Shown here: one piece after another, positions 26,623 to 33,568 of the stretch | Layout of the letters: each line of letters opens with the position of its first letter | Position numbering within the stretch: the stretch's first letter is position 1 | Virus record (IMG/VR): IMGVR_UViG_3300020472_000087 | Span: 1-34,558 of that record | Reading direction: 5' to 3' (one strand) | DNA length: 34,558 bases | From: a virus | Notes under the pieces: model-generated | What the model was told of the DNA's origin: nothing | What the model saw: the letters and a program-made list of their open reading frames with translations, nothing else | Database searches by the model: none | Translations under genes and position numbers: made by a program

Positions 26623-27026
26623 TATAGCCTTGTAGGTTCTAGTACGAAGGAAATTGACTGAGTAGGTGCTGACAATCCAACTAAGTCATAATTTATGGTA
26701 ACTTCTAAAGAATTATTATCTGGTTCTGAAACCACCTTTACATCCTGTAAAGCTATTCTAGGTTCCCAGTTAGATAATACTAACTCAACCTCAGATTTTA
26801 TTGGATCAATAAACGAATCATCAGCCAGTTCAAATAAAGCATCAGTAACTCTAGTTCCTAATAAAGGATTGAAGACAGTTTCTCCAACATGAATCCGCAC
26901 CAAATTTTGAACTGAACGCTTTATAGCATCTTCGTTCTTCAGTACAGGGATATCACGAGTAACAGGGTGTTTGCTAAAGGACAATGAAATGTCTTTGAAA
27001 CCTTGAGAAAACCGTTGTATGGCCAC
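26622..27026 (-). CDS. 25: baseplate wedge protein gp25
   Basis: This 134-residue protein has the gp25/GpW family core. ALFELADDSF (63-72) and NWEPRIALQDVKV (87-99) match T4 gp25, which reads NYEPRIDKLAVNV; the EPR motif is E88-P89-R90. gp25 sits at the inner core of the wedge and helps start sheath assembly, and is T4-like in size (132 aa). The start codon is GTG (27024-27026). It is the first gene of the baseplate operon, placed just after an intrinsic terminator and two tandem CTAAATA boxes. It overlaps gp6 by one base. Confidence 0.95.
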   Translation of the reverse strand: MAIQRFSQGFKDISLSFSKHPVTRDIPVLKNEDAIKRSVQNLVRIHVGETVFNPLLGTRVTDALFELADDSFIDPIKSEVELVLSNWEPRIALQDVKVVSEPDNNSLEVTINYDLVGLSAPTQSISFVLEPTRL

Positions 27027-27046
27027 TAGTTGTTACGATCTCGGTC

Positions 27047-27054
27047 TATTTAGT
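27047..27054 (-). promoter_or_regulatory. late promoter-like box ACTAAATA (proximal)
   Basis: The minus strand reads ACTAAATA, 21 bases before the gp25 GTG and ten bases from a second copy. It is the best placed of the pair to start the baseplate operon. Confidence 0.5.
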
Positions 27055-27056
27055 TC

Positions 27057-27064
27057 TATTTAGA
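27057..27064 (-). promoter_or_regulatory. late promoter-like box TCTAAATA (distal)
   Basis: The minus strand reads TCTAAATA. It starts two bases after the T-tract of the terminator at 27067-27092 and repeats the proximal box with a ten-base period. Confidence 0.45.
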
Positions 27065-27066
27065 GC

Positions 27067-27092
27067 AAAAAAAAGACCCTCTATTGAGGGTC
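27067..27092 (-). terminator. intrinsic terminator
   Basis: On the minus strand a perfect seven-base stem GACCCTC / GAGGGTC with an AATA loop is followed by eight T residues. It ends the glycosyltransferase/56-aa unit before the baseplate operon. The TAG stop of the 56-aa gene lies within the hairpin, spanning the loop and the first stem base. Confidence 0.9.
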
Positions 27093-27251
27093 GTCTTCAT
27101 AACCGAGGTATTTGACTTCTATTTCTTCAGGATGGGGAAACCCAGTCTTATAGAATTCATCAGCTAATTCTTGTGTAACGTCTAGCATTTCATCTTCTGT
27201 TATTTGAGATAAAACCCTTTCCCCACTAACGTATATATCATACAAATCCAT
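27081..27251 (-). CDS. small acidic protein of 56 aa
   Basis: An ATG at 27249-27251 opens a 56-residue frame beginning MDLYDIYVSGERVLSQITED and ending KYLGYEDDPQ at a TAG. The predicted protein is acidic, with a helix in the middle (EMLDVTQELADEFYKTG), and has no known motif. It follows the glycosyltransferase stop after 25 bases and ends inside the intrinsic terminator, so it is the last gene of that unit. The good composition and terminator placement support it as real. Function is unknown. Confidence 0.7.
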   Translation of the reverse strand: MDLYDIYVSGERVLSQITEDEMLDVTQELADEFYKTGFPHPEEIEVKYLGYEDDPQ

Positions 27252-27276
27252 ACATCCATGGCATGTTTAACTGTAT

Positions 27277-28032
27277 CTATATAATTCTTGTTTTCTCATG
27301 ACCTACACGACACTGAGGATCACACCATATTTCGAACCCTGCCTTGATAGCATCTAAGCAGAAAGAAACATCTTCCCCACACATATCCTGAACTTCACCT
27401 GAATCAAACACCTGCATTTGAGGTGCAAACCAAGGGTAAGTTATTTCCTTATGTTCAAAGACTCCATGCTTGATAAGTAACCAACCAAAACCTGCATAGT
27501 CTACAGTAAATGGTTTACGACGTTTCTGAATGCCGTCTACCATCTCATGATTCATTACCCCACCATTCTCTTTGAAATCATCTTCTTCCAACCAGTGAGC
27601 AACGGATGTCGTTTGACCGTCTTCCGTAGCATACCAACCGCCAGCAATATCTTTGTCCATTGCAAGTACACGATAAAATGACTCGTTGTTAAACACGATG
27701 TCACTATCGATCCATAATTGATAGTCATATTGAAGTTTTCCGTCCCATGGTAATTGATCTGGTCCTCTCAAAACATTCGCACCTAAGCACTTACAACGTG
27801 CAAAGTTTACCATAGATGAATAGTCTTGAGATATTTGTATACTTGCACCATTCTGAACTAGTTCAAAACAGAGAGATACAAAGTTCTTTAGAAAGATATA
27901 TGAAACATTTCTACCTGGTAAACAGAAGACTATGCTCTTTCCTTTGAGCATCTCCTTCGCTGCTTCCATATCGAAATCATCTTTCTTGTCAGTTTTAGGT
28001 GGAGTACTTACCACCTTGAATCCTTTAGCCAT
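27277..28032 (-). CDS. GT-A type glycosyltransferase-like protein
   Basis: This 251-residue protein has the hallmarks of an inverting GT-A/GT2-like transferase. The strand IVFCLPGRNVSYIFLKNF (about 34-51) precedes a DxD-type metal and nucleotide-sugar site, QLWIDSDIVF (about 105-114). An acceptor-side acidic motif GEDVSFCLDAIKAGFEIWCD lies near the C-terminus, followed by GHEKTR. A glucosyl-type transfer to a surface glycan, protein or modified DNA base is possible; the donor and acceptor cannot be read. It has its own sigma70-type promoter and terminator, separating it from the late genes on both sides, so it may be expressed earlier than they are. Confidence 0.75.
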   Translation of the reverse strand: MAKGFKVVSTPPKTDKKDDFDMEAAKEMLKGKSIVFCLPGRNVSYIFLKNFVSLCFELVQNGASIQISQDYSSMVNFARCKCLGANVLRGPDQLPWDGKLQYDYQLWIDSDIVFNNESFYRVLAMDKDIAGGWYATEDGQTTSVAHWLEEDDFKENGGVMNHEMVDGIQKRRKPFTVDYAGFGWLLIKHGVFEHKEITYPWFAPQMQVFDSGEVQDMCGEDVSFCLDAIKAGFEIWCDPQCRVGHEKTRII

Positions 28033-28058
28033 ACTATTTTGGGTTGCAATCCAAGTTC

Positions 28059-28087
28059 ATTATATCAGATTATATATGTTCTATCAA
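28059..28087 (-). promoter_or_regulatory. sigma70-type promoter TTGATA-N17-TATAAT
   Basis: On the minus strand, TTGATA (28082-28087) and TATAAT (28059-28064) are separated by exactly 17 bases. Transcription would start near 28052, about 20 bases before the glycosyltransferase ATG. The elements overlap the 3' end of the SGNH-like gene. Confidence 0.7.
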
Positions 28088-28708
28088 CTCCTTTACTTTA
28101 TCTGCAATCTTTTGATGACCTTTAGCAGAAGGATGACCACCTCTTACACCCTGAGCATAGTGTTGGGGATATTGTCTCATCAAACCTAGTATCTCCATAT
28201 TCAACATGGTGCGTGGTATATCTTTACACAACTTCCTCCAATGACCATATCCTTTTTCAAACATACGGTCAGGAAAGCGAATAGCATCATCATAATGATC
28301 TGCTATCAAAGCAATATACTTCTGACCACTATTCTTACAATAAGAATCCCATAGAAACAAGTTCTTCCACAAGTTCTCTACACCAATCTGATCAGTGTAT
28401 ACATCCTTGTAATATACTTCTTCCTTTTTAGTTCTTATCTTCTGAGGTGTTAGTCTTTCTATATTACCTTCTTCACCGAATAGTTCTAATCGTTGATGCA
28501 CAGTAAACTGCATGACAACAATGTCTACAGACATCTTGCCTAACCAGTCTATTGTATTCCTAACAATATGATCATTACTTACTCCACATTCACCCAGATT
28601 GACGGATCTAGGACTGACTAAGTTACTAAAACGTTCACTAAGTCGATTATGTAGTTCATCACCCCAAGTAATACTACATCCACTAAACAATAATGAAGAT
28701 TGAGTCAA
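28070..28708 (-). CDS. SGNH/GDSL-like hydrolase, copy 1
   Basis: A block-I-like motif LLFSGCSITWGDEL holds candidate nucleophile S12. VNLGECGVSNDHI gives the Gly and Asn blocks, and GGHPSAKGHQKIAD near the C-terminus gives the terminal catalytic His region. SGNH enzymes hydrolyse esters, often acetyl groups on glycans. The frame is open up to a TTG at 28747, but a strong GGAGAGG at 28716-28722 lies seven bases before an in-frame TTG at 28706-28708. That start gives an N-terminus matching the paralogue at 29742-30344, so it is preferred (212 aa). The block GVENLWKNLFLWDSYCKNSG is nearly identical in the paralogue. Location and substrate are unknown; no signal peptide is seen. Confidence 0.7.
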   Translation of the reverse strand: MTQSSLLFSGCSITWGDELHNRLSERFSNLVSPRSVNLGECGVSNDHIVRNTIDWLGKMSVDIVVMQFTVHQRLELFGEEGNIERLTPQKIRTKKEEVYYKDVYTDQIGVENLWKNLFLWDSYCKNSGQKYIALIADHYDDAIRFPDRMFEKGYGHWRKLCKDIPRTMLNMEILGLMRQYPQHYAQGVRGGHPSAKGHQKIADKVKELIEHI

Positions 28709-28715
28709 TGATAAT

Positions 28716-28722
28716 CCTCTCC
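28716..28722 (-). promoter_or_regulatory. strong ribosome binding site GGAGAGG deciding a TTG start
   Basis: GGAGAGG on the minus strand lies seven bases before the TTG at 28706-28708. It is the strongest Shine-Dalgarno sequence noticed in this region and argues for the internal start over the TTG at 28747. Confidence 0.6.
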
Positions 28723-28747
28723 AAGCAGCATAATGTGATTTGTCCAA

Positions 28748-29134
28748 TCAGGTGCTTGTTCCGTTTGTTATATCACTCTTTACTTTATTCTTAAATTTCT
28801 CTTGAACTAACCATCCACCTCTAGCACCAACAAATCCTGTAGGTCCTAATGTAGAGATACCAGTTCTTATGACACCAGCAGCAGTTCTATGGAATGTAGT
28901 TCCTGCTCCTATTACATCAAGAGGAACAGCCTGCAACATCTTTTCAGTGCCTTTATCAATAGCAACCTTTAGACTAGTTGCGTTACCACTCTGGAAGAGA
29001 TCAGGTAATGTACCACCAATACCAACAGTTCCTCTGGTTAGAACCTGCCATTCCCATTGTGAAGGAGTACAAGTTGTATCCCATTGTACAAGAAGTCTGG
29101 TATCGGTTGCAAAATTTCGTGCGTCGATTGCCAT
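28748..29134 (-). CDS. unidentified 128-aa protein
   Basis: Not recognised. The first half is Trp- and Thr-rich (RLLVQWDTTCTPSQWEWQVL, about 13-32). The second half is Gly-rich (VGIGGTLPD, GISTLGPTGFVGARGG) and ends in a basic tail. There is no signal peptide or catalytic motif. An ACTAAATA box 23 bases before the ATG suggests late expression, which together with the composition fits a small virion protein. It lies between the 2OG oxygenase and SGNH copy 1. Its TGA stop directly abuts the alternative TTG start of the next frame. Confidence 0.6.
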   Translation of the reverse strand: MAIDARNFATDTRLLVQWDTTCTPSQWEWQVLTRGTVGIGGTLPDLFQSGNATSLKVAIDKGTEKMLQAVPLDVIGAGTTFHRTAAGVIRTGISTLGPTGFVGARGGWLVQEKFKNKVKSDITNGTST

Positions 29135-29155
29135 TATGTCAATATATCCGTCGTA

Positions 29156-29758
29156 TTATTTAGTCCTGATTATATTTCCTACAATTACAAAGCGTTCATC
29201 TAAGTCTCTTCTCTCATCTACACCATGTAATGAGTAACTAGGGAATACTATCAAATCCCCCGAACTCTGAAAGAATGGATATATTTTTTCATCCCCTTTC
29301 TTGAAGTAAAAACATTTCTGTTGAGGAACCTTTACAAAATGAACCCATGACAAAATATCCTCGGAGTTACTATAGTGGTCATGCTCTTTCATATAACATC
29401 GTCTACCTTCTTTTGACAGTTGACCCCATATAGAATTGAAAGAATATATCCTACGTTTCCCATACAGATTGAATAACTTCAATATCTCTATAAGTTTAGG
29501 TGTATATGTAGATACTAATTCAGTGTCTAAGTGTCCTTGCTCATTCTTATAGTATCCAGTCCAATGCTCACCAATAGGAACAGACTTTGATGTCTTAGAA
29601 CGGACAAGTCCATTTCTAACATCATCATTACTAAGATTACGACCACTAACAGAAACATCCTGCTGATCAAACAGTTCCTTATAGAAGAAGTCATCCTTAT
29701 ACTTCTCTAAGAAGTAATCCTCCTTACCATGCTTCCAAGTTTCAGTGTGAATCCACAT
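29156..29758 (-). CDS. 2-oxoglutarate/Fe(II)-dependent oxygenase
   Basis: This 200-residue protein follows the phage/marine 2OG-FeII oxygenase pattern. FNSIWGQLSKEG (107-118) leads to KEHDHYSNSEDILSWVHFV (124-142), where H126/H128 lie at the proximal metal-ligand position. GDLIVFPSYSLHGVDERR (167-184) supplies distal H178, and R189 in LDERFVIVGNI is the likely 2-oxoglutarate-binding arginine. Family members hydroxylate proteins, nucleotides or lipids; the substrate is unknown here. It overlaps the upstream SGNH gene by 17 bases and is probably cotranscribed with it and the carbamoyltransferase. The TAA stop overlaps the late box of the next gene. Confidence 0.8.
   Translation of the reverse strand: MWIHTETWKHGKEDYFLEKYKDDFFYKELFDQQDVSVSGRNLSNDDVRNGLVRSKTSKSVPIGEHWTGYYKNEQGHLDTELVSTYTPKLIEILKLFNLYGKRRIYSFNSIWGQLSKEGRRCYMKEHDHYSNSEDILSWVHFVKVPQQKCFYFKKGDEKIYPFFQSSGDLIVFPSYSLHGVDERRDLDERFVIVGNIIRTK
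29157..29164 (-). promoter_or_regulatory. late promoter-like box ACTAAATA
   Basis: The minus strand reads ACTAAATA, 23 bases before the ATG of the 128-aa gene, overlapping the TAA stop (29156-29158) of the oxygenase gene. Confidence 0.5.
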
Positions 29759-30344
29759 GTTCTATAATAAATTCAGCGATCTTCTTATGTCCTTCGGGTG
29801 AAGGATGCTTGTGCTCCAATAGAAGACTCTCATCCTGTATTATATCACGATGCATACGTGTTGGGAAGGGCATCGTCTTCCAGTGAGCATCTATATCTAA
29901 ATCATCAGACCAAAGGTCTGCTATTAGAGCAATGTATTTCTGACCTACACTCTTACAGTAATTATCGAATAAGAATATGTTCTTCCAAGTATTCTCTACA
30001 CCAGTACGTCTATTATAGACATGTTTGTACCACTGGTTACGAGCAAAACTATTATAGTTCTTCTTATTTCTATCTGTTGGTGTCCAGTGGTGCTCACGAC
30101 CTCTGTCATCAATCCATCTATATCTTGATGGTATTGTAAACTGTATTATCACCCAATCTATCTCATTCCTATCAATCTGTTTGATGGTAGAACAAGTTAT
30201 CCTATCATTACTCCTACCACACTCTGCATGATTATAATCTTCTACACCATAATGATCACAAACAATCTTACTATAACGATCATCAAGATTATCTAATTCA
30301 CCACCCCAAGTGTTACTACATCCATCAAAGTACAGTGACATCAT
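29742..30344 (-). CDS. SGNH/GDSL-like hydrolase, copy 2
   Basis: A paralogue of the protein at 28070-28708. It shows LYFDGCSNTWGGELD (candidate nucleophile S10), HAECGRSNDRI (Gly and Asn blocks) and HKHPSPEGHKKIAEFI (terminal His block). The segment GVENTWKNIFLFDNYCKSVG with GQKYIALIAD is shared almost word for word. The frame is open up to an ATG at 30404, but the tandem ATGs at 30339-30344 place the motif as close to the N-terminus as in the paralogue and reduce the overlap with the carbamoyltransferase to 17-20 bases, so they are preferred. It overlaps the oxygenase by 17 bases. A deacylase or esterase of a glycan is the most natural guess. Confidence 0.7.
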   Translation of the reverse strand: MMSLYFDGCSNTWGGELDNLDDRYSKIVCDHYGVEDYNHAECGRSNDRITCSTIKQIDRNEIDWVIIQFTIPSRYRWIDDRGREHHWTPTDRNKKNYNSFARNQWYKHVYNRRTGVENTWKNIFLFDNYCKSVGQKYIALIADLWSDDLDIDAHWKTMPFPTRMHRDIIQDESLLLEHKHPSPEGHKKIAEFIIEHVDSH

Positions 30345-31713
30345 ATGTTTCAGAAAATAATTTAGCATCTTTGATGGTATTGACCATCGGTTTACCTCTG
30401 ACATTCAGAGATGTATTCAATAACACAGGACAACCAGTACGTTCGTACCAGCACTCCAGTATGGGTCTCAGAACACTGTTTGAGGTTTCTGGAACTGTTT
30501 GTACCCTTGCACTGTTATCAACGTGTATACAGGCAGGGATGTCCTCTGGACGCTTGCACTGATATGTATAAGACATATACCTAGAATGTTCTGGCATATC
30601 AAACCATTCTTGACAATGCTCTTCTAGGATAGCAGGAGCAAACGGTCTAAACTTTTGACGTTTCTTTATCTCATTTACATGGTCTTTGTTTTCAATTTGG
30701 CGTGGATCCGCCAATAAACTTCTATTACCGAGAGCACGAGGACCAAACTCAGCACGACCATTGGCCACACCACAGAGCTTATCATTGAGTATAACCTCAA
30801 CAACTTCCTTCGGATCCAACTCCTTATTGATATTATATCCCAAGTAGGGAGTAAATTGAACTTTCTTTTCATATGCAAGTAAAGCAGCACCTAAAGCACC
30901 TCCAGCATCACCAGGATTAGGCATAATCCATATTTTGTGATCGCTGAATCTTCGTTGTAATTTTGAGTTGACTACACAGTTGAGGGCAACACCCCCACCA
31001 TAACATATGTTTTTACTGTATTGTGAGGCAAGTTGGAAGATCTCAGTCAACTCTTCTTCCAGTACAACCTCTGCACTCATTGCTACGTCTACCTTTTCGC
31101 CTTCTAGTCCACGTATACCTTTATGATTATTGCGTAAAAGTAGCTCTCGTAACTCCTTGGTATGACTGGGTTTTCCGAAGGCTGCCATTCCCATGAAGAT
31201 ATATTCTTCATCTAATGGTCTCAAACCTGCCCATTTAGTCAAAGCAGAGTACCATAACCCAATAGAGTCAGGATATCTTCTAGACCAAACTTTCTTGTAG
31301 GTTGCTTTACCTTCGACCATCTTAGCAATCCATATGCTAGAACAGTCCCATTCACCTATACTATCAACAACTACACATACTGCCTCATCAAACACAGAGG
31401 TTTGAAATGCTGCAGCAGCATGTGACTTATGATGATCAAAGTAGACAGTTGGTTTTAGAGATAGTTCTCTATGTCTCCATCCTACTTTTTGACCAGCATA
31501 TATCTGTCTCGTTCTTTTCCAGAACGGATTTTCATAAAAAGCGACAACATCATCTAAGATATTCATACCTCTTGCAGTAGTAACTGCTTCGAGGTCTAAT
31601 CGCTTGTCATGTTTTCTTTTTGAGTACCTTTCAGAATGTGCAGCATAACTGATAGTGTTCTTGTGAACAACAGCAACAGCAGCATCATGAAAGCCTTCAG
31701 AAAAGCCTATCAT
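30325..31713 (-). CDS. O-carbamoyltransferase, NodU/TobZ/CmcH family
   Basis: This 462-residue protein has both halves of the family. The N-terminal Kae1-like domain begins IGFSEGFHDAAVAVV and carries DHHKSHAAAAF (93-103), whose H94-x3-H98 is the iron-binding pair. CYGGGVALNCVVNSKL lies in the middle. The C-terminal carbamoyltransferase domain shows GRAEFGPRALGNRSLLADPR, KFRPFAPAILEEH and LNTSLNVRGKPMV. The family uses carbamoyl phosphate and ATP to place a carbamoyl group on a sugar or other hydroxyl. It is somewhat short for the family, without gaps in the motifs. It lies two bases after a 30-aa ORF with which it shares a late promoter. Phage members may modify surface glycans or nucleotides; the acceptor is unknown. 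Confidence 0.9.
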   Translation of the reverse strand: MIGFSEGFHDAAVAVVHKNTISYAAHSERYSKRKHDKRLDLEAVTTARGMNILDDVVAFYENPFWKRTRQIYAGQKVGWRHRELSLKPTVYFDHHKSHAAAAFQTSVFDEAVCVVVDSIGEWDCSSIWIAKMVEGKATYKKVWSRRYPDSIGLWYSALTKWAGLRPLDEEYIFMGMAAFGKPSHTKELRELLLRNNHKGIRGLEGEKVDVAMSAEVVLEEELTEIFQLASQYSKNICYGGGVALNCVVNSKLQRRFSDHKIWIMPNPGDAGGALGAALLAYEKKVQFTPYLGYNINKELDPKEVVEVILNDKLCGVANGRAEFGPRALGNRSLLADPRQIENKDHVNEIKKRQKFRPFAPAILEEHCQEWFDMPEHSRYMSYTYQCKRPEDIPACIHVDNSARVQTVPETSNSVLRPILECWYERTGCPVLLNTSLNVRGKPMVNTIKDAKLFSETYDVTVL

Positions 31714-31715
31714 GA

Positions 31716-31808
31716 CTAATCATCTTCTTCTTCGTAAATATAGGGATCTTGGCGACGTAATTTCCAAAGCTTATACTCGCCTTTGATCCAATGCCATAGT
31801 TTTTTCAT
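31716..31808 (-). CDS. 30-aa small protein, carbamoyltransferase leader ORF
   Basis: An ATG at 31806-31808 opens a 30-residue frame beginning MKKLWHWIKGEYKLWKLRRQ and ending DPYIYEEEDD at a TAG. The N-terminal half is a basic, Trp-rich amphipathic helix and the tail is acidic. The TAG is two bases before the carbamoyltransferase ATG, so the two are probably coupled. A CATAAATA box lies 23 bases upstream of this ATG, exactly the spacing of the other late boxes, which argues that this is the first gene of the operon. Function is unknown; a peripheral membrane-binding helix is possible. Confidence 0.6.
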   Translation of the reverse strand: MKKLWHWIKGEYKLWKLRRQDPYIYEEEDD

Positions 31809-31811
31809 AAT
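31783..31811 (+). promoter_or_regulatory. possible sigma70-type promoter TTGATC-N17-CATAAT
   Basis: On the plus strand, TTGATC (31783-31788) and CATAAT (31806-31811) are 17 bases apart. A start near 31818 would give an 18-base leader to the ATG at 31836, but would cut into the AGGGTGAG upstream of the first ATG. The match is moderate. Confidence 0.4.
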
Positions 31812-31830
31812 ACATAGGGTGAGTGTATGG

Positions 31831-31838
31831 TATTTATG
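31831..31838 (-). promoter_or_regulatory. late promoter box CATAAATA inside the opposing gene
   Basis: The minus strand reads CATAAATA, 23 bases before the 30-aa ORF. It spans the alternative ATG (31836-31838) of the plus-strand sulfotransferase-like gene, so the two divergent transcription units overlap at their starts. Confidence 0.6.
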
Positions 31839-32732
31839 CGTCCAGTTTTACATATCAATGCAGGAGTAGGATGGTCAGCAACCAAACCACTATGCTATAC
31901 CTTAGAGAAATCAGGGTATGCAAATAGAGGTTCGACCACAGAAACCAACATGTTATATTACATCTATGAGAGGAAATATAAACCTGACCATGCACAATAC
32001 TACTGGGAAAATGACCATAGACATCGTGGGATGGATTTTGTAAAAGAAGATACAACTCTAAACGATTATATCAAATATATCAAGAGTAAAGTTACAAATG
32101 GTTATCGTGGTGTGTCAGACTTCTCTAACAGTAATGCAGATCTTCCTGCATCCTTTTTGAAGGAAATAGCACCAGTATTGACAAAATATTTTGATGTAAC
32201 TGTCACTACAATATGGAGGAACCCAGTAAGGAGATCATACTCACAAATATCAAACTGGTACAAGCATCTCACTGATAATGCTAATGCACCTGAAGTATGG
32301 AAACTAAGGGATCCTGAGAAGTTAGAAAAGTGGAAAAGGATAGGAGAAGAGCATGACAGTATATCCTATTGGAAGACACAGATAAGTAAACCCTCGCACT
32401 TATGCCCAGACTATGTTACAATATATAAGAATTGGGCGAGTGCATTTCCTAAAGTCATGCCATTGGTAATGGAGGAAATGTGGGGCGATGCTAGAGCAAG
32501 AAATGAGTTATCTTGGTTCCTTGGTTGCGGTATTGGTGAAATGCACGAAAACGTCTACTATCCAGAAAGAGGAACTAGTAGACCCGAAATAAAAGGTTTA
32601 GGAGATCAATGGAGATCTGACATGCAAGATCTCTCTGAAGAGGATCTAAAGTATGGTAGAAAGAAACTAGACTGGTTATATGATAGATGGTATAATGAGT
32701 TTGGATATATTCCTAATCTATGGATACATTAG
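31836..32732 (+). CDS. sulfotransferase-like protein, paralogue A
   Basis: The protein starts MRPVLHINAGVGWSATKPL, aligning with a sulfotransferase 5'-PAPS loop (usual form G-x-P-K-x-G-T-T-x-L), but the loop lysine is replaced by Trp. The 3'-phosphate motif IWRNPVRRSYSQ is intact, with Arg and Ser in place. The central signature SDFSNSNADL and the C-terminal MHENVYYPERG are shared with the paralogues. An upstream in-frame ATG at 31827 with AGGGTGAG before it would add three residues; 31836 is preferred because MRPVLHINAG matches MKPKLLLNAG of paralogue C. The fold is likely a sulfotransferase; activity is uncertain. It overlaps paralogue B by 13 bases. Confidence 0.7.
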   Translation: MRPVLHINAGVGWSATKPLCYTLEKSGYANRGSTTETNMLYYIYERKYKPDHAQYYWENDHRHRGMDFVKEDTTLNDYIKYIKSKVTNGYRGVSDFSNSNADLPASFLKEIAPVLTKYFDVTVTTIWRNPVRRSYSQISNWYKHLTDNANAPEVWKLRDPEKLEKWKRIGEEHDSISYWKTQISKPSHLCPDYVTIYKNWASAFPKVMPLVMEEMWGDARARNELSWFLGCGIGEMHENVYYPERGTSRPEIKGLGDQWRSDMQDLSEEDLKYGRKKLDWLYDRWYNEFGYIPNLWIH

Positions 32733-33568
32733 TAATATCTGCAGGAATTGAACATTGTGGTTCTGCTTCATTGTGGTACACTCTATATGAAAATAATATC
32801 GTACATACAGGACATTTCAAACAATCCAAGTATTTAAGGGCATTAGAAAAGGCAGATAACAGTATTCGGTCAGTATTCAACCAAAAGTCGAAAATGCCCT
32901 TTCAACCGAATAGAATGAACCGAGATCCTGGAAAATGGACTCAAGAAGAACGGGATGACTTTTTTTACGAAGATTTTCATATTGACCGATATATTGAGTA
33001 TTATAAACGTGTAAAAGAGAAAACTGGGTTTCCAATGGTAGGAGACTTCTGTAATCTCAATTGTGACCTTACCGAAGACTTTATTCAAGAAATATCTCCA
33101 AAACTCAATTCTGCTTTTGATGTAAAGGTTTTATTGCTTTTGAGAGACCCTATTAGAAGATGGTGGCATCATAGTCATTGTCAAGGTCGTGGATACGAAG
33201 AATCGTACTTTAAAGGTGAATTATCTGACAATTGCTTCTATGCCGAGATATATCGAAAATGGAGGGCATCTTTCCCCGATATCCATGTAGTAATCATGGA
33301 AGACTTCTTTTCTGGGCATACTGATGAATTATCGGACTTTTTAGATTATCCAATCAAAACTATTCATCGTAATGCTCTTATGGAACCCATAATACCACAT
33401 TATCCAGAATTACGTTGTCAATGGCGAAGTAGTGCTAGACCAATCGTATTTAAAGACCTAACACCCGAATTAGTCGAATATGGGAAGGAAGCGTTTGAAT
33501 GGATCTACCAAGACTGCCAAGAAGAAGGAATATACCCAAAGTACTCTTCAAACTCTTGGTATATGTGA
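32720..33568 (+). CDS. sulfotransferase-like protein, paralogue B
   Basis: A 282-residue paralogue and the most divergent of the set. The N-terminus MDTLVISAGIEHCGSASLWY keeps the loop shape, with His where the catalytic Lys is expected. LLLRDPIRRWWHH retains both 3'-phosphate-site arginines but has His in place of the usual Ser. GDFCNLNCDL is the central signature. The C-terminal HEN-YPERG element is changed to IHRNALMEP. The ATG lies inside the end of paralogue A, so the two are cotranslated. The 3' end overlaps the opposing paralogue C by 64 bases. With two altered sites it may be a non-catalytic partner or have shifted specificity; this is inference. Confidence 0.7.
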   Translation: MDTLVISAGIEHCGSASLWYTLYENNIVHTGHFKQSKYLRALEKADNSIRSVFNQKSKMPFQPNRMNRDPGKWTQEERDDFFYEDFHIDRYIEYYKRVKEKTGFPMVGDFCNLNCDLTEDFIQEISPKLNSAFDVKVLLLLRDPIRRWWHHSHCQGRGYEESYFKGELSDNCFYAEIYRKWRASFPDIHVVIMEDFFSGHTDELSDFLDYPIKTIHRNALMEPIIPHYPELRCQWRSSARPIVFKDLTPELVEYGKEAFEWIYQDCQEEGIYPKYSSNSWYM

